Below, piece after piece: positions 37,275 to 51,442 of a DNA stretch of 64,000 bases. Every line of letters begins with the position of its first letter. Positions within the stretch are counted from its first letter, which is position 1. A program made the translations under genes and the position numbers. The stretch spans positions 6,397,604-6,461,603 of the forward strand of contig CM055754.1 of assembly GCA_029465975.1 (NCBI GenBank), read 5' to 3'. The stretch comes from Dallia pectoralis (lineage: Eukaryota; Chordata; Actinopteri; Esociformes; Umbridae). A model generated the notes under the pieces. The model saw only the letters and a program-made list of their open reading frames with translations. It was not told the origin of the DNA and ran no database searches.

Positions 37275-38855
37275 CTATTATACAATGCTCCTCAAGGCAC
37301 ATGGAGAATGGGTAACAACTTGATGTGACTGTGTTTTAAGGGGGTGACATTTTCTGTCCAGTTAACCGCATGACAGTGGAGGAATGTGCAAAAAAACCCT
37401 GAATGCATCAGGACAATAAGTATTCCCAAAAGTCAACTTTTTTTTTTTTTTTAAAGAGCTCAGTCTATTTAGATTTTTTTCCCCACATGTTGGGAACAAA
37501 ATAACATTGAAAATGTGAATTATTATTAGGCCATTTTTGCAAAAGAACTCCTGGGGGAAAAACATGTTTCTACAGGCATTTGTTTAATATGCAGTTATAC
37601 TCTAAGAAATAAAACTACAAAGAAAAGGGGCTAAAATCCAAAAACTTTTGCTGCAGTTTTTAATAGAACATTATCAAAATGAGCCCATTTATATTTTTAT
37701 TACCTTACTAGATTAACACTGCATATCTATATATTAACTGATTGACCCCAGCAGGTTGTCACAACTCTTCTATTCTTGCTGTGCAAATACTTACATGCTG
37801 ACATAGTAGCCTACAGCAGAGTTTTGGAAGGTCAAATAATTTGCAGTAATTGTATGATTATCGAAGAAAAATAACTATATAGAAAGTGAACTGAAGTGGA
37901 TTGAGCATGTACTGTATGTAGTCACTGGTTTTGTTACAACGGAACTTATGCATGACTAAATGTTTTGTTGTCTTGAATTTTCGTTAACTATACCTACAGT
38001 ATTAATTTCAGTGTCATTAAGGGACATTCTGAGTGTGTATATATTTAATTCAGAATTTCTTACCTAATTTATTTGTGGTATAATGTAATATACCTGGTCA
38101 TGGTATATTATTATAATACTTCGTTAATAAATACTGTGTGATGACATGATTGCCAAATATTTCTTGATGTGTGAGTGTTAAATCCTTCTATAAAATAAAA
38201 TGTAACAGTCAATTCTCACTAAAAGTTACTTATAATGTTTTGACTCAACAACCAACATTGTTCAAAGCTTGCACAAATCCCTGGGATCCTGGCATGCACC
38301 TGCGCAAACGTGAACACGGGCACAGTCATTCGTTTTAGCGACAACAACATCACCTCCAATTATTAAGGCAAACAGCGACTATTTTCCTAAATGCAATATT
38401 CCTAAATGAACTGGGATTTACACCTCGTGCATTTATAACGTAGTTTACTAACATGTACTACGGGTTAACTTAATATTATGATCTAACCTCCAAATTCCGG
38501 GTTCGAGTCCCAGGGCTCCGCCTACTACAGTCTGACCCTTTCACACTATACCTGTACCCCTTGTCTCTTATTCATTCTATACTGTAAATAACAACTTGAA
38601 AATATACGAAAATAATACTTAAAACATGTCTACAGTACATGACACAACCGTCATACGGTAATTTGTGATGAAAAAAATAAAAATGATCAAACAAATATGT
38701 TTTGCTATGTTAAAATAAAAACAATATAGTCGATACGCTGAAACACATTAAAATATGTAAGTAGGGCGTACCTTGCAAAATACTTCTTTTTAATTGGTTG
38801 TTTCATTGCGTACTATTTACCCATTGGTCGAATTGTGTGCTTGCGAGCTATGGCC
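37275..38855. other. C9orf72 3' UTR and short intergenic spacer
   Basis: Contains possible polyadenylation signals (aataaa at about 37606 and taataaat at about 38126) and a poly-T run at about 37438. The stretch gggttcgagtccc at about 38500 resembles a tRNA T-arm but no complete tRNA is visible. No coding signal. Confidence 0.4.
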
Positions 38856-39006
38856 ACAGCCGGAGAACGGTGGCGACTAGCTAGTAGCAATGTTAACATT
38901 TTGGAGAGCAAGCTAACTAGCTAACGATGTTTTTACGAGCAACTGGATAGCCGCTCCTGAGGAAGGGGAGCAAAATGAAATCACCTTTCATGCGAAGTAT
39001 TCCAAG
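38820..39006 (+). promoter_or_regulatory. Candidate BLTP1 promoter and non-coding first exon
   Basis: Contains a CCAAT box in reverse (cccattgg, about 38820-38828), a GC-richer block (ccggagaacggtggcgac) and a usable splice donor, ttccaag|gtgtgt, with the intron starting at 39007. The next acceptor on the strand that leads to the BLTP1 start codon is at 41357. The assignment rests on position and sequence character only. Confidence 0.4.
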
Positions 39007-41357
39007 GTGTGTATTTCATGTTTCTGTCTCATGACGGTTCAGGTAGAAAGACCAACTCGTTGGGTGCGGCCTGTCGTTACGTAGCTACTGTAACGGCATT
39101 CAGCTAAGCTAAGAAACGTCATACATTAGCAACAACAACATTAAGCGCTGGTGCGACGGTGGCTGTGTGTCCAAGAGATGCTGTTCGATATAGAGATGTC
39201 GCTGCACGTCTCACAATGTATCTCACATGACCCAAACACGTGTTTTGCTGTTATTTCTTTAGGGAATTACTTAACAATATACCTCGCTAAGATGTCATTA
39301 GTTCACAGCAGAAAGCTGTATAGGCAAGTTATATAATATCAGCAAACATGCTAGGTACTACTAGCGTGTGGTGTTGACCAGCTAGTTGTTAACTTGCTAG
39401 GTTGGTCCAGACCAGCATTCAATACGGTTGTCATTTCTAAGCCGAGGGCTCTGGTTGTTGAATATTATTTGCGACCCTGTTGGTGTCATCGACTGAACAT
39501 GATTTAAAACAGCTTGAGAATAGGGAGGCGTTTCTCTTTCCTTAACGAGATCGAGACAGCTGTCATCAACTGACAGCAACATAGATTACTAACTGTCAGA
39601 CCAAACCAATTGAAATACTAACTATAGTAATGACCGGTTATTGTATGTGATACAGTCAGTAGTGTTTTAGTTTGCCAGAAATAGATGGCATCATGGTTGC
39701 TTCACATATGCTGTAGTTTGTCAAGCTTGCTAGTTGCTAGTACTGCTACGTGTTCAGGCTTGCTTTGAAATGTTCAGGAATCCTCTGTTGATTTCTTGCT
39801 TTCTGGCTGTATGCAACATACACGAGTACTGTTGAATGCCAGACATAGTTCATGTATTGTCTGAACCCAATAAGCAGTACTGAATTGAGGGAGAAAAAAT
39901 ACGAAATCAACAATGGATGTTGACCTAGGTCAATGCAATAACTGGACAGATAAATCCTAATGAACTGATTTGAGACGAAGCCAACACTTTATGCCTGCCA
40001 AAATCATCTGTGTGATACACAAAGAAAGCCAGCAACGGTGATCTCAGCATTGGTCAAGCAACCTAGTACACCAACGAAGACCTTTACAGGGAATGACTAA
40101 AGAATGCTCAATTGGCCAATCAGCCGCTCCAACCTATAAACCTGTAACACACAACAGTAGGATTCCCCAAATCCCAATTTAGTCCCTCTGTAATGTTTTG
40201 GGGATGTTTGGGTCAGAATGTACTGGAACATTCATTACATCAATGTAATGAATTGTAAGACTGATCCACAGCAAAGTATTTGGCTGTAGACCCATCATTT
40301 GCTTCCTCACCGAACTTATACTGGGCAGGCAGGGCATTGATGGCACTGCCTGCCCGGTGTAGCGTTGGCATCGCATAACGTTTGTCCAAAGTGTTAACCA
40401 GTTTCTTGAATCTGTTGTCTTTCGCTTCCTTTAGCTTTCTTGTCGACCAAAGGCTCTCTATCTGTCACATTGGCTCGAGCTGAACTTCTGCTATTTAGAG
40501 AGGAGCGAAAGTGCAAAGTTATGAAGAGAAATGTTGCACGGTTTCTAAAAAGACAAGATGAGAACATTGAAAAACGGAGTAATCGTATTAGCTCAATTAT
40601 TCCGTTTTTATTATAGTCAGAGGTTATTTACACAGCCCTACTGTGAATGTATGCCCCGGTAGATAATTCATTTTTGGCATATTCCCTAGGAAGGACAGTT
40701 TGATATTTTGAGCTCAATAGGTCCTTACATTTTCATTTTTTACAATTTATACGAATATGAGTAAGTAACGAGGGAGGAGTTGAGTAACAAAATATAATAT
40801 GTATTTTTTACATTATAAATTTGCTCTGGACACTACCGTTATCATGCCACATCTTTGACTCATTTACGCCATAGGCTAATGGATCGTAGCAGATTTTTTT
40901 TAGGCGATATTCGTTCTTGCGTCATTGGCCAGTATCTGAGTGATTCTAATAATAAACATCCCTAGTTTCCACTTCTTGATTACTGTACTGTGCTCAGTGT
41001 GATCCAAACACCTCAATTCTATTTTGTAACCATCATATCTATGTGTTAGTATTATGTAAACCCTAATTTCTGTAGATGCTCTTTAGTTGTTTTGATTCAA
41101 TGCCTGACAAAGGATCCATCAACAGTGGGATTTAATCCAGAAAACTGTTACATACTTGAATGATGGGTCACATGTGATTGTCTGTGGTAAAGTTTCTGTG
41201 TCTTCTTTAGGCCAGCACAGGTCTAAGGCACATGGGTTACCGATGAAAGCAAACATTATTCATACAAATATTTCCAAACCAATATTATTGTCTTTTACTA
41301 TGAGCTCAAGCCGGTGGAACATAATCTAAATGTATAAACCATTTTATTCTGTTTTAG
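39007..41357 (+). other. Likely BLTP1 5' intron
   Basis: No coding exon seen. It ends with the acceptor attctgttttag at 41357. Part of 39900-40280 has the patchy look of decayed DNA transposon, but I cannot assign a family. Confidence 0.4.
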
Positions 41358-41390
41358 TTCTGGTCGTCATTCTCAGCTGCAGCTGTAACC

Positions 41391-44300
41391 ATGGATGCCA
41401 AAGCCAACGACAGCACCTTCCCAAGTTTGGGGGACTTGGATGAGTTCCTCACTAAGCATGACTCAAACTTTGTATGGCTCCTTGTAGGTACGTGTTAAAG
41501 GGGCTGCATGCTACAGTGAATCGAACCCATTTCTCACAATATTGGTTAAATGGGATGCACATACTGTACACCTCCCAGGTAATATGTGTAACCATGTAAC
41601 GTATCAAAAAGTGTATTAAATATCAGTTTCACCCATATTTGTATGTAATAACCAAGAGCGCAATTGCATTTTCAATTTGTTATAATGTGTAATTAGTGGA
41701 GGAAACAAATATCTAGCCATATATTAAATGATGATATGAATGCAACGTTGTTCATATAGAGTAGATCAGCCTGTCAAATGTTTTCCCCCTCCCATTGTTG
41801 TGCCATGCTGCTGGATTTTGGCAGAAACTTCATTGCGCTGCTTTACACTGAGTCCCAGAACATCCCAACCAGGCTTGATCGGTAATAATACACTATCCTG
41901 TTGGTCACCATGTGGCAAATGCATAACCCGACCAACATCAACAACAAAATGGTGTTTAATGAAAACTTTAGGAAACGGCATCAATCAAGTAAATGGTTTG
42001 TGTAGAACGGAAGACATGCGTCGTTTTCAATTGCTGAAAACAGACAACACAGATGTTTTCCTAGGAGGCATAGCTTTTACAAGGGCCAAATTGTTATGGT
42101 CGGACCGCTGGGTCAGAGGATGGCTGAAATGGCAACTGGTACGAACTGACAAAAGGTCTACTGTGGCACAAGCCACAGAACGCGTTCTTATTGGTTACGC
42201 AAGGAATGTGTCACAGCACACAGTCCATCGCACCCCGCTGCTTTTTATATTACATCAGTGTTGGATAAATGCTCTGTTTTTGTCTTGCAGCCACCATTCT
42301 GTCCTGTGGATGGATTATATACCTCACCTATTATAACTCCCGCAACATTGGCCTGATTTTAACCCTCATCATCAACCGACTCTACAAGAATGGCTACATT
42401 CACATTGGTGAGTGTACATGAGAAGAATCATCGAAACTTCTTTGCAAATGTAGAATAAAACAAAATCTTATTTAGGCACGTCTGAGCGTGAGTGTAAACG
42501 TGTCGCCTGTCCAGATCAGTTTTGGCATCACTGACTATGTCGATCTTTTCTCTCCAGGGTCTTTCTCCTTCTCTGTGCTCTCAGGGAAGGTCATGTTTAG
42601 GGACGTGTACTTCATCAATGAAGACATGTCCATCAGGTGCCTACCATTACACTCTTCTGTTTTATTCTGTCGTGTTAGGTTGTTATGATGTTCCATTGTC
42701 CACACAAATACATGCTTCTGTTTTAGCACTATTCTGTCCTTTTATTCTCAAACATATTTTGTTATGCAGAATACAAGATGGTTTCCTTATTTTCCGCTGG
42801 TGGAAAATGTATAACCCTAAGCAGAAACAGCACGGTGAGTGGATTAAACAGTGGTTTGTAGTGTAGCCATTGGCCACTAAAACTTAACAGATTCACCTTG
42901 ATCTTTAGCCATGTTGTCATGGTTACGGATCATCTACAAGATTCTTGATAATGAGCTCAATGTTGTAGATGTTCTGCTCTTCTTCAGACCCAAAGGCTGA
43001 GACCCGGCTTCATGTGACTGTAAATGGATTTGAGTTCCATGTTTACAACCGCACCGACATTTACGCACGGCTACAGAAGACCTTCGGGTTAGACCCTACA
43101 CTAATACAGCCCAAAAAAGACGAGGAGCGAGAAAGAGAGGAGCGAGAGAAGAGCTTGGATGGTGTGAACATCAAGGCAGAGACTCCAGACCCTTCGACAT
43201 CTTGGAGGTCTCTCATTCCTGTCATAAAAGTCAACATTAGCACCGTGAGTGACCTACCGGTTCTCTGAAGAAGTCCTCATCACTACGTTCTTTTTTTTCT
43301 GTATATACATAAATATAATGACTAGAGTAAATGAACTTACACAATATTATATTTCAATGAATGTTGTTTGTATTTCTTAAGGGTCGCTTAGCGTTCGGGA
43401 ACCACCACCTCCCACAGACAATATGTGTCAACTTTGAGGATGCCTTCCTTACCTATGCCACCAAGCCCCCGTCCAGCCACCTGGACCAGTACATGCACAT
43501 TGTCAAAGGCTCTTTGGAAAATGTCCGCGTCATGCTGGTTCCCAGTCCACGCTACCTTGGCATGCAGAATGATGAGTGAGTTGATTGTATATGTGAACCA
43601 CCTGCCTCTAACAGTGACCCTCTGACTGAAATTACGCATGCATGCATACATACCCAGAGGTGTTTAACATCTTGGGAGCCACATACAAAAAAAAAATGTA
43701 TTGCAGTTTTGTGAGATTCTGTGTCGTCCTCTATAGGCCACCCAGACTGATGGGAGAAGGATTTGTAGTGATGCAGTCGAATGATGTGGATATCTACTAT
43801 TACCAGGATGAACCCGGTATGCGAGCCGAAATTATCCAACTAACAGCTTTCGTTAGTGCGCCACAAAGCAAAAACAAGAAGTGTTTTTCTTTAGTTAGAA
43901 GAGCAACATTTTGAATTGTTTGCTTTTTATAACAGAAAATGTGGATAATGTATCTGTGCTGTTAGTGAAATACGAAAGTGCTTAAAGAAGCGCATCTGAA
44001 AGTCCTTTTTAACAAGCAACAACCCTCCCTCTTCCACAGTTCAAATTTTTTCAGTTTCTGTCCATTTTAGAAAATTAACTCTAAATATTGTAGGGAGTCA
44101 TCTAAACCACTGCAAAGTATCTTCAAATATATAAAAAACAAAGTTAATTAAGACATTGAGATTCCAGCACCATTTGAGCGAGCAAGTTGATAATAATCAG
44201 AATGGAATCAGATGGGCTTCACAGGGTACCGTTCTCGACTGTGCCAAGTCTGCAGGAAGTGGCTGTGATGAAGTAGGGACTTTATTGTATGCCATGGATT

Positions 44301-47300
44301 TGTGGGGACAAATTGGGTAGAAGTGCTTATTGATAACACTTGGAACTAAGGTAATTAGAATAGTGCTTTAGTAGCATTATTAACAGTAGTCTGTTATGAG
44401 AGTCAGAATCAGGACTTTGTTCAACATTTAGAACACACATTTACACGTAATAAGCTCAGTACATAGTGGTTTTGTGGACTGACATTTCCTCTCTTATTTT
44501 CTTGTTTTGGTGCAGCCTGCCCATCATTGACTTGAATAATTGGCTATTTTGTAGAGTTGTCTAGGCTAGGCGAAGACCGTGGGGTGCTTTCTGAGATGGC
44601 AGGTAGCCAGCAAGTGTTGAGAGTGATTGAATATACATGCGATTAAATTGTATTACTAGCTACGTGGCCAATTATCCCATGCCATCATTCTTGTGCTGTT
44701 TCACGCTTTGCTTTTTTATGCATTGTCCCTCCAACAATGCCACTACTCATGATCAGGGGATCTTTCTAAGCAGTAAACATGCTACCGGTAAATTAGATGT
44801 GGCAGCTATAGCATTCAGATTATTTTATTTACCTAACCTGAAAACGTATTTCATGAAGCTGCCAGTTTTGTATTTTTTTTAAAACTTTTATTTAACCAGG
44901 TTGGCCGATTGTTCGAATCCTGTGTCATCCCCATAGACAGCCATGGGTCCCGCTAGCAGCCATTAGATTTAACACGCTGGACCCTGTTAGAGAACCAGGC
45001 GAGACAGTCAAGAGGGAAGCCCAGGGGATATTGTTAACACGATTGTTAACTGAATCAAATGCCTCGGACAGATCGATGTAAACTGCTGCACAGTAGTGCT
45101 TTTTATCTATGGCGGCTATGATGTTGTTGAAGACCTTTATAGTGGCTGTGGTGCAGCCATGACCAGCATGGAAACCAGATGGCGAAGCGGTTCTATTCTG
45201 GTTAGGGACTGTTTGTGCTGATGTATTAAAGCTATGTACACAATTTTGAGTTTCTTTGCAATTTCTCACATTGAATCCTCTTAATTTCCCAGATCAATAA
45301 ATGGCTGATGAGTTTCTGAAGAAAGTTCTTTGTTTCTGGCCATTTTGAGCATGTAATCAAAACCATAATTGCTGAGCTCTAGATTCTCAACTAGTCTGAA
45401 GTTTTATTGCTGCTTTAATCAGCATAACAGTTTTCAGCAAAGAAAACATATCGTACTTCGCTGCGCTCACCAAGGAATGCAAACAATATACGAATCCTTA
45501 CTTCAGTCACATAAACCATAGGCTCAAACCCAGCTGTATATGTCGTTCACCTGACAACTACCATTAAATCTTATACAAACTATGGTGCCAACAAAGGGAC
45601 ACAATTACAAACTCACAGGTGCACCGAATTTCCGGTCAATCACGTACCAATTACATTAAAGCACAAACAAAATATAAATCAAATAGATTTGAATACGTTA
45701 CATATATATTTATACAAATATTTAACCCAACCCATACCTCATTTAAATAAACAGCATACATTAACTCCAAAGTGGTCCTTTACACAGCTGCTAACATTTT
45801 TGCTGAATGGTTTTACTAAATGATCAATTTGCCTTTTGCAATTCTAATCTTGGATTTGCAAACACAACGTGCGATTGGACCACAGGACTGATGGTTGCTG
45901 ATAATGGGCCTCTGCATGCCTAATTCAATATTCTATGTAAAATTCACTCTTTCTAGCCTCAATCATTTGCAACATTATCAATGTCCACACTGTATTTCTA
46001 ATCAATTTGATGTTATTTTAATGGGCAATTTTTTTTTACAAAAAATGTGACCAAAAAAACAAGATTTCTAAGTGAATTCAATGCATACCTTACATGATAC
46101 CAAATGGGGTCAGATGCATCCTGTGTGTTTTTGATCATCCTTATGTCTCAAAAACCTGTTTGGAGACCAATGGCAAATTCAATAAATTGGACCGTGTTTA
46201 GATGAGCAGATATCTGTATACGAGGTTTCTCATTTATATCTGATATATAATTGTGTTAAAGCAATATTCGGTGAAGGCTATAAAATAATTGTTAATCATC
46301 GACAGTGAAATCATAATTGTAAAATGGAAGATGTTTTGCTCAATCATTACTTGTCCTCTAGCTTGCCTTCCAGCCAAAACAATTAACCAGGCAGGAAGTG
46401 CGTTGGTAAGGGAGGTGACTAGAAACCCAATGGCCACTTTAACGTAACTTTACAGATTCTCTGCAGTATTTGAACTTACAAGAATGTCAAAATTTTTTTG
46501 CAACAATAAGGATTTTTTTGGCCACAACGGAACTGAAGTTCGACAGAAATTTGGGTTTAACCTGGTTTAATGTTGTTCTTGTCTTATTTACATTATTTGG
46601 GTTTCGTTCTGTTTTCAGGCCTGGTCCCGGAGGAGCAGGAGAGTGGGGATCCGGAGTTGTGTGGGGAAGGAACCCAATTACAGGATCTGCCTCCTTGCTG
46701 GGGTCTGGACATTGTCTGTGGAAAAGGAACTGACTTTAACTATGGGCCCTGGGCGGACAGGCAGAGGTACGTGCACACACACACACACACACACATACCA
46801 TGATTTTCTTTTGGCCAGACTGCATGATTTTTTTTGTGTAGATACCCTACAAAAGTAATTAAAATAATATTTATTCATGCAGGGACTGTCTGTGGAAGTT
46901 CTTCCTCCCAGCAGACTACCAGTCCATGGGTGTTACGGAGGTGGCTAAGCCTGGCAAACCTAGACAGATCCTGGCTTTTGAACTTCGCATGAACATCATT
47001 GCAGACGCCACTATAGACCTGCTTTTCACCAAAAACAGGGTACCAAGAGAGCAGGCTTCTCTCTCCCCCCCTAATATATCTTGTTATTAAATGCTCTGTG
47101 TATTAATTAATCAAGTATAATGTAGGTAAAGGTAGTAAATAACTAATTCAGCAGTCAATGGAATTAGTTGTGAACTATGGCTGCAAAGTGTACACTGTGT
47201 TTTTTTTAACAAAAATATTTAAACAGTGCTTACACACACTTGAAATTCACATAAAGTACAGGTATACCAGCAATTGGGGTGCCCTGATGGGAATTGTAGT

Positions 47301-50300
47301 TTAGTAACTAAGACCACGCAGTGGGACACAGCAATGTGAAATATATTGATTTCAGCCTTGTAATCAAATTCATAATGTGATAATATTTAATTATATTCCA
47401 AATGTATGACAATTGATTTCATTGATTTCATTCCATCGATAATTTGCGTCGTATTGCATTTCCTGCTTATAGGAAACGAATGCCATCCATGTGAATGTCG
47501 GCGCAGGCTCTTATCTGGAAGTAAACATCCCTATGACTGTGGGGGAAGATGGTGAGTCTGACAGTGAGGTATACCTGGGGCTCTTTAGGCAACTTGTGTG
47601 GGTAGGGAGGGGGTGTTGTGCTTACAGACTGACCGGAGTGGTGGCATGTGTTAATGCATTACTGCATTAATTATGACTTATAAATCGATGTGTCCTTTAA
47701 CTCTTTAGCTTTCACTGTGTGCGTTTCTTTTGTCTTTTTCCAGGCTACTCTCCCACTATAAAAGGCCAGCTGCTCCATGTTGACACCACCACAAGCATGC
47801 AGTACAGGACCCTGCTAGAAGCTGAGATGCTAGCTGTAAGACATTTCAGATGTTAATGCAACACAATATAAGTGTACAACTTAACTACCATGACATTTAG
47901 GAGTTTAATATCTGCCGTCTCTCCCATCAGTTTCATGTGATTGCGAGCTATCCTCGTGAATGGAACATGCCCCAGTCATGGAACTGTGAGATTGAGGTGT
48001 ACAAGGCCACCTATCACTTCATTTATGCTCAGAAGAACTTCTTTGCTGGTAAGACCTCTTCTCAATTTGGAAATGCAGGTTTGTCACATTTGCCATCAAT
48101 CAACATCGATCAATGTACATAGTTACGCTATGTTCAAACGTTTGGGATCAATTAGAAATGTCTTCGTTTTGAACAGAAAAGCAATTATTTGTGTCCATTA
48201 AAATGACATCAAACTGATCAGTAAAACAGTTTAGACATTGTTAATGTTGTAAATGACTACGGTAGCTGTACAAACGGCAGATTAAACGTGTTATTAGAAC
48301 ACCGGACTGATGGTTGCTGATAATGAGCCTCTGTACGCTTATTAGATAGTCCATTAACAACCAGCCTCCAATTACAATAGTCATTAACGGCGTGAACAAT
48401 GTCCACACTGTATTCAAATCTATTTGATGTTATTTTAATCAAGTTAATTAAGTTTTCTTTCAAATACATTGACCCAAACTAGGGCTGTTGCATCTGTGAT
48501 TATATCGCAATGTTATAAAATGTGATTTTGAAACCGCAAAGGCTGCAATTTATTGTATGCCTGCCTTACTAACGCTGCTACCTCACTGCACTGTGTGTGT
48601 TGTGTTACTGACTGGAGATCAGTAAGATGATATCTATTTTTATTTATTTAAAGACTGTCTAGAAAAGTTCACATTATTGCAGTGGTTACAGTGACTATGA
48701 ATTATCTAAATACTGAGTGTGGTGAAGCCACAGTTTTTTCTTTATTTTTTTTTTAATATTTCTGCGATCTACACTTAAGTTTGTGTGATTTGTTACTGCC
48801 TTTTATAATTATGTTTACTCCAGGCTTATTTGTCAGTGGTTTATGCTGTCATGATAATTATTACTTGTATACAAGGCTGGAAGTTCAACAAATAGGTAAT
48901 TCATATCAATTCATGCATCACCTAATTTCTTCATAACATATAGGCCCCGCCTATAGGAAAGAACAGTTTATGTTTAATAAATCTAATATTGTGTTGGCAT
49001 ACTACAATTTGGTATTGCTTGTCTTTTTTGGATAATACATAAGATAAAGAGCTTTAAAAGAAATTGCATATTAAATCACAATCGCAATATTGGTAAAAAA
49101 TTTGATTATTTTCCAAAATAATTCAGCCCTATCCCAAACGTTCGAATGGTTGTGTATTTTATTAAGTCCTATTTCTCTCAACAGTTGTCACAAAGGGCTT
49201 ATACAGATGACCAATTGTCTTTTTTTTGGTTCATTCCTGTCTTTCTGTAGACCTGATTGGGGACTGGGCTAGCGACAGCGCACCAGATATATATTCCTTT
49301 GTCCCTTACTCCTGGAAGTTCAAGGTCCTCTTTCACCAGTTTGAGATGCTCTGGGCCGCCAACCAGCACAACTGGATTGACTGCTCCACAAAGCAACAGG
49401 AGAATGGTAAAACAGCTGTTAAAATGAAACGATCATAGTTATTAATGTTCAAGGATAATCCAAATACATTTCGTATAGTGAGCATGTTCTCTTTGGATGC
49501 ACTTTTGATGCATGCAAAAATTGTAATGTTTTTTTTTTCAGTGTATCTGGAATGTAGCCTAACAAAATGTACCCTTTTCTCTCAGTGTACCTGGCCGCTT
49601 GTGGGGAGACTCTGAACATTGATTTCATGTTGCCTTTTAATGAGTATGTTCCTGCAACATGCAATACCAGGTTCTGCCTAAAGGTATGTACCTAATAGCA
49701 AATGCTGTTTTCCCATTCTTTATACCCATATAGGACTTCTGAGTTGACTTTGTTCCTGTGTTGCTACACACAGGCAGAATACACGGTCTTGCGGCTTTCC
49801 CTGCCAGACTGCCACCCCAGTAGGTACCCTCTGCTCACCCTTGCCAAAGACTACCAGAACAGCAAGTTGCCCCCTGACATGAGCATGCCTGCGGAGAACC
49901 AGAGCCATGGCGGCCCGCCCAAACACAACAAGTCTGGCTGGAGGAAAATCACCCAGGCAGAGTGAGTGTGCGATCCACTAGCAGCGAACGTATTCCACCT
50001 GTTTTGTAATTTAGTCATCGTTTATTTGGACATACAATTTTACCAAACTCATAGTTATTGTTGTATAATTACTTATTTATTTTTTTCAGGGCTGGCTGGG
50101 TGGACTGTTGGACAGTCCCCAACTTCTTGCTCATAATTGATTACACCTGGCACCCCATTTACCCACAGAAGGCAGACGAACAGCTCAAACAGTCGTGTAA
50201 GCAGGGTCCACAGGTTTACCTGAGTTTGTATGTTAATATGGTTCTGTCTTGCTTATGATTATGTAAATGTTTATCAATGCAGTGTCGGAGATGGAGGACG

Positions 50301-51377
50301 CCATGCTGTCGTCCCTGCGCCCCCCTGAGCACTCATCCGGGACCCACCCGCCACCTCCTCACCGCTCTACAACCGGCAGTAGAGTGAACACAGACCCGTC
50401 AGAGCTGCCCCCAGACAGGCTTCACGTGGAGATGGAGATGTCCCCTGACTCTCAAATCATCCTCTACGGGCCCATGCTTAAGACCCTCGTATCCATCAAG
50501 GTACAGTCAAAAAGGTTTATATACTGTGCATCCGGAAAGCATTCACCGCGCTTCACTTTATCTACATTTTGTTATGTTACAGCCTTATTCCAAAATGGAT
50601 GCAATACATTTTTTCCCTCAAAAGTATAAACACAACACCCCATAATGATAATGTGTTTTTCTTTTAAATCTAAGTATTCACAGCCTTTGCCATGACACCA
50701 AAAATTGAGCTCAGATACATTCTGTTTCACTGATCATCCTTGAGATGTTTCTACAACTTGATTGGAGTCCACCTGTGGTAAATTCAGTTGATCGATTGGA
50801 CATAAAGAGTGAATACTTTCTGGATGCACTGTACATGCAGGACTTCAAACTACATCTAAATCAGCCGCTGTTGGAAGTAGATTCATAAATAGCAACTGAT
50901 ACACTTTTGATCTGTTTGTCCATCTGCCAGAATTGTTGGAAATATTGAATAAAATATTATAACGTACAATGTCAAAATGTAACAGGATTTGTAAATCACC
51001 ATTTTCATCACTTAATTATTTTGCCATTTTGTTTAGAAGTAATCTCAAGATCTATCTGTTCAACCATCTCGCCTCCTCTTTGTTCAGGAGAACTACTTTG
51101 GTGAGGATGACATGTACACAGACTTTGAGGAGGTGGTGTCTAGCCCTGTGCTGTCCTCCTTGTCCACCCCCTCGACCCTAGGCTGGTCTCCGCTAGGTCT
51201 GGACGATGACAGGAGGGATGCTACCACTGTCCATCCCCTGTCCATGCGTCCCTGGGACATCACGGTCCTCATCAACCTGTACAAGGTACACGGACGCCTG
51301 CCCATGGTAAGCCATCTTCAACAGCAACACATTAGGTCTATGGATACCACCTTTTACCTGTTGTGTCAGTGCTAAAG

Positions 51378-51442
<65 letters not shown>

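Larger units (their letters stand above)
41391..49961 (+). other. bltp1: BLTP1 coding exons 1-15
   Basis: Exons: 41391-41487, 42291-42407, 42558-42636, 42770-42834, 42988-43244, 43382-43575, 43737-43816, 46619-46766, 46883-47039, 47473-47551, 47744-47835, 47931-48048, 49251-49406, 49586-49683, 49774-49961. Exon 1 encodes the residues before and into the membrane anchor. Exon 8 is the least conserved of the set (GLVPEEQESGDPELCGEG), and the 2.8-kb intron before it carries LINE, mariner and Tc1 remnants. The 1.2-kb intron after exon 12 carries a nested mariner/hAT pair. Running coding totals are 889 bases after exon 7 and 1925 after exon 15, in agreement with the phases. Confidence 0.92.

Noticed and set aside
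38490..38525. tRNA 3' half (gggttcgagtccc)
   Set aside because: Only a T-arm-like segment with a mismatched stem is present. No D-arm, anticodon arm or acceptor pairing can be drawn.
41740..42336. 198-residue open frame as a gene before BLTP1 exon 2
   Set aside because: It runs through the intron into exon 2 in a different frame, and only a short Tc1-like helix-turn-helix segment is recognisable.
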